Shown in pieces: positions 8,677 to 17,172 of a DNA stretch of 64,000 bases. The stretch covers positions 4,340,001 through 4,404,000 of the forward strand of contig NZ_CP084580.1 of the NCBI RefSeq assembly GCF_021869765.1, given 5' to 3'. How positions within the stretch are numbered: position 1 is the first letter of the stretch; every line of letters begins with the position of its first letter. The notes beneath the pieces were generated by a model. It was given only the letters and a program-made list of their open reading frames with translations. It did no database searches and was not told where the DNA came from. This DNA is from Chryseobacterium sp. MEBOG06 (GTDB lineage: Bacteria > Bacteroidota > Bacteroidia > Flavobacteriales > Weeksellaceae). The position numbers and the translations under genes are program-made.

Positions 8677-9489
8677 CTAATCTTTTATAATTTTCTGTGA
8701 AATAGGAGCATTATCAATTGTTCCTGTCACAATATAAGTTCCTTTAGGTAATTCTGAAATATCTAACATCGAAGCTAGTTTGGTAGGTGATTTTTTGACA
8801 ACCTGTCTGAATGTGTCATATACTTTCACATCCCTCACCTCGGTTCCAAAAACAATCGTATTATCTTTAATAAAGGGGTTTTGTACAAATCCTGCTTTTA
8901 CATTTCCTTCAAGAAAAAATTCCGTCATATTATCACTGTTATTCTCTGAAATTCTTTTTATCGCCGTTGTCGTCGTTAAAGATGGAGCCGGACCTTCCCC
9001 TTTAAACTGGTCAGCACCGGAACCATAGCCTACAAAATCCAATACATTAGATGCTGTTGGCCCTGTCACCTGTACAATATTTCCAGCCAAAGCCAGTTTT
9101 CCAGATATATTGGATATTTTTATACCTGAAGATGTATTGGGAGTTCCATCAAAATTGGTAATAGAAGTTGCGATAAAATCCGGCGTTGGCAGATTCTCAG
9201 TACCTCCTTCAAGCGCTGCTTCCTGTATCAGATAAGTTTGCTGAGGGCCAAGAGTAAAATCCGGAAGAGTGTGGTACTGTGTAAAAGCCCCTACTGCAGG
9301 AGCATACTGTATACTTGCTCCCGTTAAAGATATTAAATTTGTTCCAACATTTTTGAGCATAATATAACTATTCTTCAATGCAGTTCCAGAATCAGCATTA
9401 CCGCCATAGATCTCATTGATAACAATTTGGGCGTTCGAAAATGCTGTTGCCAACACCGTCCCAACAATAGTAAATATTTTTTTCATCAT
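8677..9489 (-). CDS. T9SS-secreted protein with a lamin-tail-like domain
   Basis: A 270-residue protein with a signal peptide (MKKIFTIVGTVLATAFSNA). The mature N-terminus IVINEIYGGNADSG followed by YIMLKNVG is the typical opening of a lamin-tail domain (residues 21-170), common in secreted Bacteroidota nucleases and adhesins. The last 70 residues are a type A T9SS sorting domain, with KVYDTFRQVV, LDISELPKGTYIVTG and the terminal IIKD. It should therefore cross the outer membrane by T9SS and stay on the surface or be released. No nuclease domain is present. It is the last of three cargo genes in a row. Confidence 0.85.
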   Translation of the reverse strand: MMKKIFTIVGTVLATAFSNAQIVINEIYGGNADSGTALKNSYIMLKNVGTNLISLTGASIQYAPAVGAFTQYHTLPDFTLGPQQTYLIQEAALEGGTENLPTPDFIATSITNFDGTPNTSSGIKISNISGKLALAGNIVQVTGPTASNVLDFVGYGSGADQFKGEGPAPSLTTTTAIKRISENNSDNMTEFFLEGNVKAGFVQNPFIKDNTIVFGTEVRDVKVYDTFRQVVKKSPTKLASMLDISELPKGTYIVTGTIDNAPISQKIIKD

Positions 9490-9560
9490 TTTAATTTTAG
9501 AAATGGTTTTCTAATAAAAATATCAAAAACAGTACCAGTTCTTTTAAAGAATTAAATATA

Positions 9561-9600
9561 AAAAAGGCCGGTTATTTTGATTAAAATAACCGGCCTTTTT
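9561..9600. terminator. Strong terminator hairpin
   Basis: Perfect 18-bp inverted repeat, AAAAAGGCCGGTTATTTT and its complement, with a 4-nt loop and A/T tails on both sides. It closes the minus-strand gene ending at 9614. Confidence 0.85.
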
Positions 9601-9613
9601 ATAGTTTTTTTTG

Positions 9614-10404
9614 TTATTGCTTTAAAATTTTCTTAACAATAATATTACCATTTTGATTAATTTGAACAAAATTAACTCCTACAGGTAATTTTGAAGCATC
9701 AAAAGTAGCAAAGTCTCTTACTTTTTGGCTATCAATTATTTGTCCTGAAGTAGAAATAATTTTTACTTCCGCATTACCTGTTAAATATAAGTCAAAAGAA
9801 TTTTTCACTAAAGTATTGGAAATCTTAATACTGTTTTTTAGAATCTCCGGACTTTTTGTTCCTAAACTACCAGCTGCTGCCAATACTATATCATCAAAAT
9901 AAATAGCACCTGTAGTGACATTATTCTGAGCATACACTCTTAAGCTTACTCTTAGCGTTACTGTACCAGGAAGCGTCGTTGTAGTAGCTGTAGTATTTAC
10001 CCATGCGGCATTATCTGTAGTATATGTTGAAGGCTGAAAAGGATTTCCTGCTGCCGGAGAAATATTTGCCGTTGCACTTCTAAACTGGACCCAATGTCTT
10101 GCTCTGGCATTAGGATCATTATCAAGAACCCAGTAAGATAAAGTATATTCTGTATTCTCAGCCACAGGAACATCTACGTAATCCAGATTTCCATTTGTAG
10201 TTGCCGAGACTGGAGAAATCTTAACTGAATTACTTCCACTATGCACAATTGATGTTTCTTTAGCCCCCCTGCCATACTAAACCAACCATCTGGTTTAACA
10301 GAAGCGTCTGTCCAGGTTTCAAGACCACCATTCGTTATAAGGTTTTGAGCGTTTGAGCACGTAAATGCTGCGACGGCTGCTAAAACTGTAAAGATCTTTT
10401 TCAT
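9614..10404 (-). pseudogene. T9SS cargo protein gene interrupted by a frameshift in a G6 tract
   Basis: Two frames make one protein. The 5' part (10404 down to about 10265) encodes signal peptide MKKIFTVLAAVAAFTCSNA and NLITNGGLETWTDASVKPDGWFSMAGG. The 3' part (about 10264 down to 9614) continues as AKETSIVHSGSNSVKISPV, through a carbohydrate-binding-like beta sandwich (ENTEYTLSYWVLD, IYFDDIVLAA), to a T9SS type A domain ending KKILKQ. The break lies at a run of six G on the coding strand (10264-10269). One extra G would restore a single frame of about 263 residues. It is either a recent mutation, a phase-variable tract or a sequencing error. Confidence 0.8.
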
Positions 10405-10442
10405 AAATATTTTTTTTTAATACATCATAAAACTACAAAAAA

Positions 10443-10467
10443 AGCGCTATTCAAATTGAACAGCGCT
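10443..10467 (-). terminator. Terminator after the 10498-11289 gene
   Basis: Imperfect stem AGCGCTaTTCAA / TTGAAcAGCGCT. On the minus strand it is followed by a T run (A run at 10436-10443 on the plus strand). Confidence 0.65.
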
Positions 10468-10497
10468 ACATATTTAACAATTAGTTAATTAATGATA

Positions 10498-11289
10498 CTA
10501 TTTTTTAATCACTTTCTCAGAAACATTTTTCCCATTTACCGTTCCTGTTACAATATAAGTACCTTCTTTAAGGTCGGAAACATTCAATGATTGATTTTCA
10601 GACACAGCAGCCGATTTTACAACCTGACCTGCAATATTAAAGATCTTAACATCAGATTTAGCTCCGAAGGTAATATCATTATTTACAACAGTATTCTTAA
10701 CGAAAACAGCTTTAGATTTATTTAAATTAGAAGTTCCTAATGTAGCAGCCGTTCCTACCACTTTTACATCATCAATTCTATAGTTACCATTACTACTTGT
10801 AACAGAAGACCACCTAAGGCTTAAAGTTGTAGCATTCTCTACCTGTACTGGCAACTGAATAGCTACACCACCATTTACAAGAGCCCAAGAAGCACTATTT
10901 TTAGAATAGGTATAAGCTACACTATTCCATGTAACTCCATCTACACTCCATTGAAAATCAACATTTTGAGAAAAAGTACCAGTTCCTCTACCAGCCCAGA
11001 TAATATTAATATTACTGTATCCAATGGTTGATAAAGAATAGGTTAATGTGTGAGTAACTCCTCCTGATCCTATCCCATAAAATACCGCATTCGCTCCTCC
11101 TGAAGCTCCGGCATATGAAGTTGAGGCAGAAGCTGTACTCCCGGCCCATCCATTAGTAGTATTTGTACTTGTCCAGCCTGTAGGTAAAGTATTATTTGTA
11201 GTTCCAAAAGTTTCAGACAAAAGAGTTGTCTGTCCAAATGCCGTTACCGCAAAAATTGTTGCTGCAACTAACGAATAAAGTTTTTTCAT
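10498..11289 (-). CDS. T9SS-secreted protein with a jelly-roll (adhesion-like) domain
   Basis: A 263-residue protein with signal peptide MKKLYSLVAATIFAVTAFG. The mature part begins TTLLSETFGTTNNTLPTGWTSTN, the usual start of secreted Bacteroidota modules that resemble choice-of-anchor or MAM-like beta sandwiches, and ends its domain at YRIDDVKVVG (about residue 178). A T9SS type A sorting domain follows: DVKIFNIAGQVV, LKEGTYIVTGTVNGK and terminal VIKK. It is exported by T9SS; binding specificity cannot be read from the sequence. It is the first of the three minus-strand cargo genes and has its own terminator. Confidence 0.82.
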   Translation of the reverse strand: MKKLYSLVAATIFAVTAFGQTTLLSETFGTTNNTLPTGWTSTNTTNGWAGSTASASTSYAGASGGANAVFYGIGSGGVTHTLTYSLSTIGYSNINIIWAGRGTGTFSQNVDFQWSVDGVTWNSVAYTYSKNSASWALVNGGVAIQLPVQVENATTLSLRWSSVTSSNGNYRIDDVKVVGTAATLGTSNLNKSKAVFVKNTVVNNDITFGAKSDVKIFNIAGQVVKSAAVSENQSLNVSDLKEGTYIVTGTVNGKNVSEKVIKK

Positions 11290-11440
11290 GATTAAAAAAT
11301 TTTTGTTATTAATAATTTCGGACGCTAAATTACGTCGATTTTTTATTACTCCACAATATTTGGATTAAATTTCTGTTAATAATAGTTAATCCATTGCTGT
11401 TATTATTTTTTAAGTATTTTTACCAATTATTTTTCAGGAA

Positions 11441-14400
11441 TTGCGGAATTTTATTATCCTAGTCGTTTTGTTTTTCTTAGGCATATTTTCAGGAAATGCT
11501 CAGGTATTTTCGTGGAAAAATCCCAACATTCCTCAAGACAGCGTAAAAAGAGACAGTATTCTCGCAGCAAGGCTGGAGCAGGACCTTTTTGTGAAAGATA
11601 CCCTAGACTTTATCAGAACCAATAATAAGATTATTATTGATGAAGCTGTGCTCGCTAAAAATGATAAAAAAAGATTCCTGGGAGAGCTTAATTCTAAAGG
11701 TTCTATTATTCGTGGGATTACATTTGGTAATAACCAGGGACAGTCTGTACAAAGTTCTATGGATCTTCAGATTTCCGGACGTCTTTCTAAGGACGTTACC
11801 ATTTTAGCAAGTATTTCCGATCATAATTTGCCTATTCAGGCTGATGGATATACCCAGACGTTGGAAGAATTCGACAAAATCTATATGCAGCTTAATATTA
11901 AGGATAAATCAATCCTTAGAGCAGGGCATCTGGATCTTGTGGAAGCGAAAAATTATTTTGCCAAATACCAGAGACGAAGTATGGGACTGCAGTTCCAGAC
12001 GCAATTCGGGAAAGAAAATAAAACGTTTTTAGATATTTCTGCCGGGGTAGCACGAAGTGAGTTTCACAGAATCCGTTTTCAGGGAGTTGAAGGAAACCAG
12101 GGTCCCTACCGCCTTACCGGTAAAAATGGTGAACAGTTTATCACCCTTATTTCCGGCTCGGAACAGGTTTTCATTGATGGGATTTTGATGAAAAGAGGAG
12201 AAAATCAGGATTATATCATCAACTACAATACCGGTGAGGTTACTTTTACCAGTTTCCGTCCTATTTTCCAACAGAATTTCATTACGATTTCATATAATTA
12301 TGCCAACAGAAACTATTCCAGGTATCTGTTCACTGGAAAGCTGGAACACCAGAGAGAAAGATTCAAGGTTGGTCTGAACTGGTTCATGGAAAATGATAAT
12401 AAAAATGCTCCCCTTTCTTTAAGCCTTTCCAAAGAAGATGAACAAATACTGGCGGAAGCCGGAAATAATCCTGATCTGATGTATGCTCCATCAGGAGTTG
12501 TTACCGAATATGACGTTAATAAAATTTTATACCGTTTAAATACAGCTGGAAATTTCTACGAATTTTCTACCGATCCTTCCTTAACACTTTATCAGGTTTC
12601 GTTTACTTATTTTGGGGTTAATATGGGGGATTATAAAATAGCCCAAACTACCAATAACGGTCGTGTTTTTGAATACGTAGGTCCGAATGCCGGAGATTAC
12701 AGAGCCGTAAGAAAACTTCCTTCGCCGCAAAAATCACAGGTATTCTCTCTTAATTCAGAATATTTATTGAATGAAGGAAAAATAGGAGCAGATATTTCCC
12801 TGAGTAATTATGATATCAATTTATTTTCATCTAAAGATTCTGATCAGAATATGGGCTATGCATGGAGAATTTTTGGAAATAAAAGTTTTACCAAAAACTC
12901 ATGGAAAGGAACTCCAAGCTTTGAATACCAATACATTGATAAACAGTTCCATATTCTGGACCGTATCAATGATGTGGAATTTTCCAGGGACTTTAACTTA
13001 GCTCAGGAATTTAACCAAAAGACCCAAAACAGATTTACTTTCAGTTTTTTAAATAAGTGGAACAATAAATCTACTGTAAATTACCGTATTAACTACTTGA
13101 ATGAACAGAATTCTTATAAAGGGATTAAGAATGATGTAGATTTTGGCTGGATTACAGGGAAATTCCTCACCAAAGGAAATTTATCTTACCTGACAACCAA
13201 TGCAACTCTCCAGGATACTAAATTTATCCGTGGGGGAGCTTCAACAGAATTCACCGGTAAAAAGGGAAGCTGGGCTATTGGAGGAAGCATGGAGCACAAT
13301 GAAAAGAAATACAATGATACCCAGCTTATGGATGTCACAAGCTTCAGTTGGAAGGAAATCTTTGTACAGAAGAAAATTGGAGATAGTACCCGAACAAAAT
13401 TATTGGCAAAAGTATATATGAGGGACAATGACTCAGTCCGTGATAACAGGCTTCAAAATATGAATAATATTCTTGGATTCATGGCAGAAAGTCAAATTAT
13501 AAAAACCGATAAAACCACTTTAAATGCACTAATTCATTATCGTAAATTTTTTTATCAGAATGCTGATCCCAATACAACAAGAAATAATGATTTTGTGGTA
13601 GGAAACATTCTTTACAATCAGCAGCTTTTCAGAAACGGAATGCGTCTTCAGGCCTTTTACGAACTAGGAAACGGACAGGAAGCGCAAAGAGAATTCCAGT
13701 ATATAAAAGTAACTGATGGACAGGGAGTATATAAATGGACAGATTATAACGGAGATGGTGTTCAGCAGCTTGATGAATTCGAGATTGCCGAGTACTCAGA
13801 TTTGGCTCAGTATATAAGGGTTTACACTAATTCTGTAAGGTATATCCCTTCCAATAAAAATAAACTACAGCTGGCTTTATTTGTGAACCCGGCAATAATA
13901 TTCAATTCAGAAAATGCATTTTTAAAACGCTGGAATTTTAATATTTCATTAAATTCTCAAAATTCATTTTATAAAAAAGATAAAGTTCTGGTATTGAATC
14001 CTTTTGAAAAAAACAGTGATCAGATCCTTAAAAATCAAAATATTCTGGCATCCGTACAATTCAACCCTACTGATAAATCAGGATGGAACGGAAATTACCG
14101 ATTGATTACCAATGACAACCTCATCAATGCTAATTTCAGTAACGAGGAACGTCAGCAAACTTCTCATTTCCTGAATGTAGGATATTGGTTTAATAAAGAA
14201 TTCAGGGTAGACTGGGAGAATTCTGTACACGACATTAAAAACTCTTCACAGCTTTTTACAACAAGAGATTACCGTCTAAATAATTTTGAAACCAAGCCTA
14301 AAGCAACGTATAAATTTACAGATGCCATACAGGCCGAATTATCTTCTGCATTCCGTCAGAAACAAAGACAGGATGGTGAAGAGCTTCTGAAAGCATTTGA

Positions 14401-14668
14401 TGTTACCGGAACCATTCAATGGGAACGAAGAAAGACATCTATCCGTGGTAATTTCTCTTTTATCAGCAACAACTTTACCGGCAATAATTTCAGTATTGTA
14501 GGAAACCAAATGCTGGACGGATTGAAGCCTGGGAAAAATCAGGTATGGAGCGTATTTATTCAACAGGCGGTCAACTCTTTCATTCAATTGAACCTGAATT
14601 ATGAAGGAAGAAACTCCGGTGACAGAACAATCCATATCGGAAGTATGCAGGTGAAAGCTAGCTTTTAA
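11441..14668 (+). CDS. Large outer-membrane protein with SprA-like sequence blocks
   Basis: A 1075-residue protein starting at TTG directly before a signal peptide (RNFIILVVLFFLGIFSGNA). No ATG lies nearby in frame. After a linker of about 70 residues come IIRGITFGNNQGQSVQSSMD and GNQGPYRLTGKNGEQFI...VFIDGILMKRGENQDYIINY. These blocks resemble parts of the T9SS translocon SprA, which is more than twice as long. The rest is alternating-pattern strand sequence ending in SF, as expected for a barrel. An EF-hand-like loop, DYNGDGVQQLDEFE, lies near residue 765. The function is unknown; a SprA-related barrel is an inference. Confidence 0.6.
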   Translation: MRNFIILVVLFFLGIFSGNAQVFSWKNPNIPQDSVKRDSILAARLEQDLFVKDTLDFIRTNNKIIIDEAVLAKNDKKRFLGELNSKGSIIRGITFGNNQGQSVQSSMDLQISGRLSKDVTILASISDHNLPIQADGYTQTLEEFDKIYMQLNIKDKSILRAGHLDLVEAKNYFAKYQRRSMGLQFQTQFGKENKTFLDISAGVARSEFHRIRFQGVEGNQGPYRLTGKNGEQFITLISGSEQVFIDGILMKRGENQDYIINYNTGEVTFTSFRPIFQQNFITISYNYANRNYSRYLFTGKLEHQRERFKVGLNWFMENDNKNAPLSLSLSKEDEQILAEAGNNPDLMYAPSGVVTEYDVNKILYRLNTAGNFYEFSTDPSLTLYQVSFTYFGVNMGDYKIAQTTNNGRVFEYVGPNAGDYRAVRKLPSPQKSQVFSLNSEYLLNEGKIGADISLSNYDINLFSSKDSDQNMGYAWRIFGNKSFTKNSWKGTPSFEYQYIDKQFHILDRINDVEFSRDFNLAQEFNQKTQNRFTFSFLNKWNNKSTVNYRINYLNEQNSYKGIKNDVDFGWITGKFLTKGNLSYLTTNATLQDTKFIRGGASTEFTGKKGSWAIGGSMEHNEKKYNDTQLMDVTSFSWKEIFVQKKIGDSTRTKLLAKVYMRDNDSVRDNRLQNMNNILGFMAESQIIKTDKTTLNALIHYRKFFYQNADPNTTRNNDFVVGNILYNQQLFRNGMRLQAFYELGNGQEAQREFQYIKVTDGQGVYKWTDYNGDGVQQLDEFEIAEYSDLAQYIRVYTNSVRYIPSNKNKLQLALFVNPAIIFNSENAFLKRWNFNISLNSQNSFYKKDKVLVLNPFEKNSDQILKNQNILASVQFNPTDKSGWNGNYRLITNDNLINANFSNEERQQTSHFLNVGYWFNKEFRVDWENSVHDIKNSSQLFTTRDYRLNNFETKPKATYKFTDAIQAELSSAFRQKQRQDGEELLKAFDVTGTIQWERRKTSIRGNFSFISNNFTGNNFSIVGNQMLDGLKPGKNQVWSVFIQQAVNSFIQLNLNYEGRNSGDRTIHIGSMQVKASF

Positions 14669-14679
14669 GAATGGAACAT

Positions 14680-14722
14680 AGAGAATTGAAAATGTAAAAT
14701 TGAAAGTGGAAAGTTGAAAATA
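14680..14722 (+). repeat. Degenerate (A)ATTGAAAGT repeat cluster
   Basis: Tandem 8-12 bp variants of AATTGAAAGT (AATTGAAAAT, AATTGAAAGTGG, AAAGTTGAAAAT). The same kind of cluster occurs at 21331-21368. Both follow the stop codon of a plus-strand gene. Confidence 0.6.
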
Positions 14723-14862
14723 AATAGGATATGGTATAAGAGTTTAGGTTTGTAAAGCTCTCCTATACCGGATATGGCCTTATTATGAGTCTCCATTATT
14801 AATTTTCCGTTTTCCATTTACACTGATAGATAATATCATATTTTCTTATGTTCAGAATTTTG

Positions 14863-14870
14863 TAAATTTG
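14863..14870 (+). promoter_or_regulatory. -7 promoter box of dusB
   Basis: TAAATTTG, 4 bp before the ATG at 14875. The transcript would have almost no leader. Confidence 0.5.
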
Positions 14871-14874
14871 CACC

Positions 14875-15870
14875 ATGATAAAAATAGGCAACATAGAACT
14901 GCCGGAATTTCCACTTTTGCTGGCTCCGATGGAAGATGTAAGTGATCCTCCCTTCAGACGTTTGTGTAAAATGCACGGTGCAGATTTAATGTACTCGGAA
15001 TTTATTTCTTCCGAAGGCTTAATTCGTGATGCCATGAAGAGCCGTAAAAAACTGGATATTTTCGATTATGAAAGACCGGTTGGCATACAAATCTTTGGTG
15101 GAGACGAAGAGGCAATGGCCATGTCTGCAAAAATTGTTGAAACAGTAAATCCGGATCTGGTAGATATCAATTTTGGATGTCCTGTAAAAAAAGTTGTCTG
15201 CAAAGGAGCAGGAGCAGGAGTTTTGAAAGATATTGACCTTATGGTTCGTCTTACAAAAGCAGTTGTACGTTCTACTTCTTTGCCTGTAACCGTAAAAACT
15301 CGTTTAGGATGGGATAGTTCCAGTATTAATATTGACGAAGTAGCAGAACGTTTACAGGAAACAGGGATCAAAGCATTAACTATACATGCGAGAACCCGTG
15401 GACAGATGTATAAAGGAGAAGCAGACTGGGAGCATATTTCAAGAATAAAACAAAATCCTAATATTGAGATTCCAATTTTTGGAAACGGAGACATAGATTC
15501 TCCGGAAAAAGCATTGGCATACAAACAAAAATATGCTTGTGACGGAATCATGATCGGCCGTGCAGCAATTGGCTATCCATGGATATTTAATGAAATCAAA
15601 CATTTCTTTAAAACAGGTGAGAATTTACCTGCCCCTGTCATAGCAGACCGATTACTTGCCGTACGCCAACACGCAGAATGGAGTGTTGAATGGAAAGGAG
15701 AAAAATTAGGACTTGTTGAAATGAGACAGCATTACAGCAATTATTTCAGAGGAGTTCCTCACTTTAAAGAATTCAGAAAAAGATTTCTTGAGGTATTTAC
15801 TTTGGAAGAAATGGACAGCTTAATCAAAGAAACTCAGCAATTCTACGAAGAATATCAGGAACAGGTATAA
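14875..15870 (+). CDS. dusB: tRNA-dihydrouridine synthase (Dus family)
   Basis: FMN-dependent enzyme that reduces specific uridines in tRNA to dihydrouridine. The protein has 331 residues, normal for DusB-type enzymes. The TIM barrel shows LLAPMEDVSDPPFR at the N-terminus, NFGCPVKKVVCKGAGAG (Cys102, probably catalytic), VTVKTRLGWD, LTIHARTRGQMYKGEADW and GNGDI...GIMIGRAAIGYPWIF for phosphate and FMN binding. The C-terminal helical domain is intact. Assignment to DusB rather than another Dus subgroup rests on overall resemblance. It stands alone, with its own promoter and terminator. Confidence 0.93.
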   Translation: MIKIGNIELPEFPLLLAPMEDVSDPPFRRLCKMHGADLMYSEFISSEGLIRDAMKSRKKLDIFDYERPVGIQIFGGDEEAMAMSAKIVETVNPDLVDINFGCPVKKVVCKGAGAGVLKDIDLMVRLTKAVVRSTSLPVTVKTRLGWDSSSINIDEVAERLQETGIKALTIHARTRGQMYKGEADWEHISRIKQNPNIEIPIFGNGDIDSPEKALAYKQKYACDGIMIGRAAIGYPWIFNEIKHFFKTGENLPAPVIADRLLAVRQHAEWSVEWKGEKLGLVEMRQHYSNYFRGVPHFKEFRKRFLEVFTLEEMDSLIKETQQFYEEYQEQV

Positions 15871-15873
15871 AAC

Positions 15874-15905
15874 AAAAAACCATCAATTGAATTGATGGTT
15901 TTTTT
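15874..15905. terminator. Terminator between dusB and deoC
   Basis: AAACCATCAAT / ATTGATGGTTT stem with A and T tails, between convergent genes. It can serve both. Confidence 0.75.
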
Positions 15906-15923
15906 ATGATTTGAAGATTGAAT

Positions 15924-16667
15924 TTAATATCCTTCAGATGAAGATTTATCTTCAATAAGTGCTAGCGCTGAAGAGGTTCCTATTCTTTTCACTCCCATGC
16001 TGATCATTTTCTCGGCATCTTCAGGAGTTCTTACTCCACCTGCAGCTTTTACAGGAAGTTTCCCTGCGTTATCCAGCATGATTTTTATGCCCTCAAATGT
16101 TGCACCGTTAGGTTTCCCATCAGCTGTTGCATAGAATCCCGTAGAAGACTTTACAAAAATTTTGGATAAATCATTTTCCTGGAAGTTTTCCTCTGCCCAG
16201 CCAGAAATATTTTTGGTAAGATCTGCAATCTGCTCATTATTCAAAGCGGCAGTTTCAATAATCCACTTTGCAATTTTATGATGTTCCAAAGCAAGCTTTG
16301 TACACTTTACAAATTCATTTTTTATCAGTTCTCTACTTCCTGTAAGGTAAGCGTTATAATTAATAACAAAATCCAATTCATCTGCTCCATCTTCAATTGC
16401 TTTCGATGCTTCTGCAAGCTTCTCTTCAACCGAATACGTTCCTTCATGAAAACCTATTACAGTTCCCACTACCACATTTGAATTCCTTTCCTGGATATAT
16501 TTCTTAATGTCTGCTACATAATCAGGGCGGATCATCACGGCAAAAATACCATTATCAATTGCTTCCTGGGCAAGTTCTTTATCTTTTTGAAGAGTTTCTT
16601 CGTGGGAAATACCTGATTGTTCTGGTGTTTTCAGGTAGGTTGAATCCAAATATTGTGCTATATTCAT
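15924..16667 (-). CDS. deoC: Deoxyribose-phosphate aldolase
   Basis: Class I aldolase that splits 2-deoxyribose 5-phosphate into glyceraldehyde 3-phosphate and acetaldehyde, in deoxynucleoside breakdown. The 247-residue protein has the Schiff-base lysine in IFVKSSTGF (Lys173), the proton-relay Asp in ADELDFVIN (residues 95-102) and KAAGGVRT near the C-terminus. It starts 4 bp after the stop of the Lrp-type regulator, so the two are one transcript and the regulator may control it. Confidence 0.95.
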   Translation of the reverse strand: MNIAQYLDSTYLKTPEQSGISHEETLQKDKELAQEAIDNGIFAVMIRPDYVADIKKYIQERNSNVVVGTVIGFHEGTYSVEEKLAEASKAIEDGADELDFVINYNAYLTGSRELIKNEFVKCTKLALEHHKIAKWIIETAALNNEQIADLTKNISGWAEENFQENDLSKIFVKSSTGFYATADGKPNGATFEGIKIMLDNAGKLPVKAAGGVRTPEDAEKMISMGVKRIGTSSALALIEDKSSSEGY

Positions 16668-16671
16668 ATTG

Positions 16672-17142
16672 TTATACTTTCAATTGTCTGTAAATACCTT
16701 GTTCCAAAGATATAAAAGTTTCTGTTCTTGTTACTCCTTTCAGCTTCTGAATCTTGCTAAGGATCTGCATCAGATGATCGTTATCTTTACAAAGAACTTT
16801 CAGGAATATGGTATAATTTCCTGTTGTATAATGAGCTTCTACCACCTCATTAATATCATGCAAAGACTTTACCACATCAGGATAATGACTTGGCTGATCC
16901 AGAAAAACGCCGATATATGAAGTTACTTTATATCCTATTTTTTTAGGATTAAGGAATGAAATAGAATTTTCAATAACTCCTGCATGCTCCAGTTTTTTAA
17001 TTCTCTGATGTACCGCTGTTGTAGAAATTCCAACATTTTTTGAAATATGAGCTAAAGAAGTTTTAGCATTGTCCATTAACATATAGATTATTTCTTTATC
17101 AATAGAATCTAAATGGTAGCTTGTGTTGCTCGAATTTTTCAT
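16672..17142 (-). CDS. Lrp/AsnC family transcriptional regulator
   Basis: A 156-residue protein with an N-terminal helix-turn-helix (LDSIDKEIIYMLMDNAKTSLAHISKNVGISTTAVHQRIKKLE in pieces, residues 10-50) and a C-terminal RAM/AsnC ligand domain (residues 70-150). It lies between an endonuclease/phosphatase-family gene upstream (31 bp) and deoC downstream (4 bp). Ligand and targets are unknown. Members usually form octamers and bind amino acids. Confidence 0.92.
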   Translation of the reverse strand: MKNSSNTSYHLDSIDKEIIYMLMDNAKTSLAHISKNVGISTTAVHQRIKKLEHAGVIENSISFLNPKKIGYKVTSYIGVFLDQPSHYPDVVKSLHDINEVVEAHYTTGNYTIFLKVLCKDNDHLMQILSKIQKLKGVTRTETFISLEQGIYRQLKV

Positions 17143-17172
17143 TTTGTAATTTTTTTTATTATTTATGTTTTT

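Noticed and set aside
14733..14769. GGTATA...TATACC hairpin after the large outer-membrane gene
   Set aside because: It has a long loop and no T run, so I could not call it a terminator.
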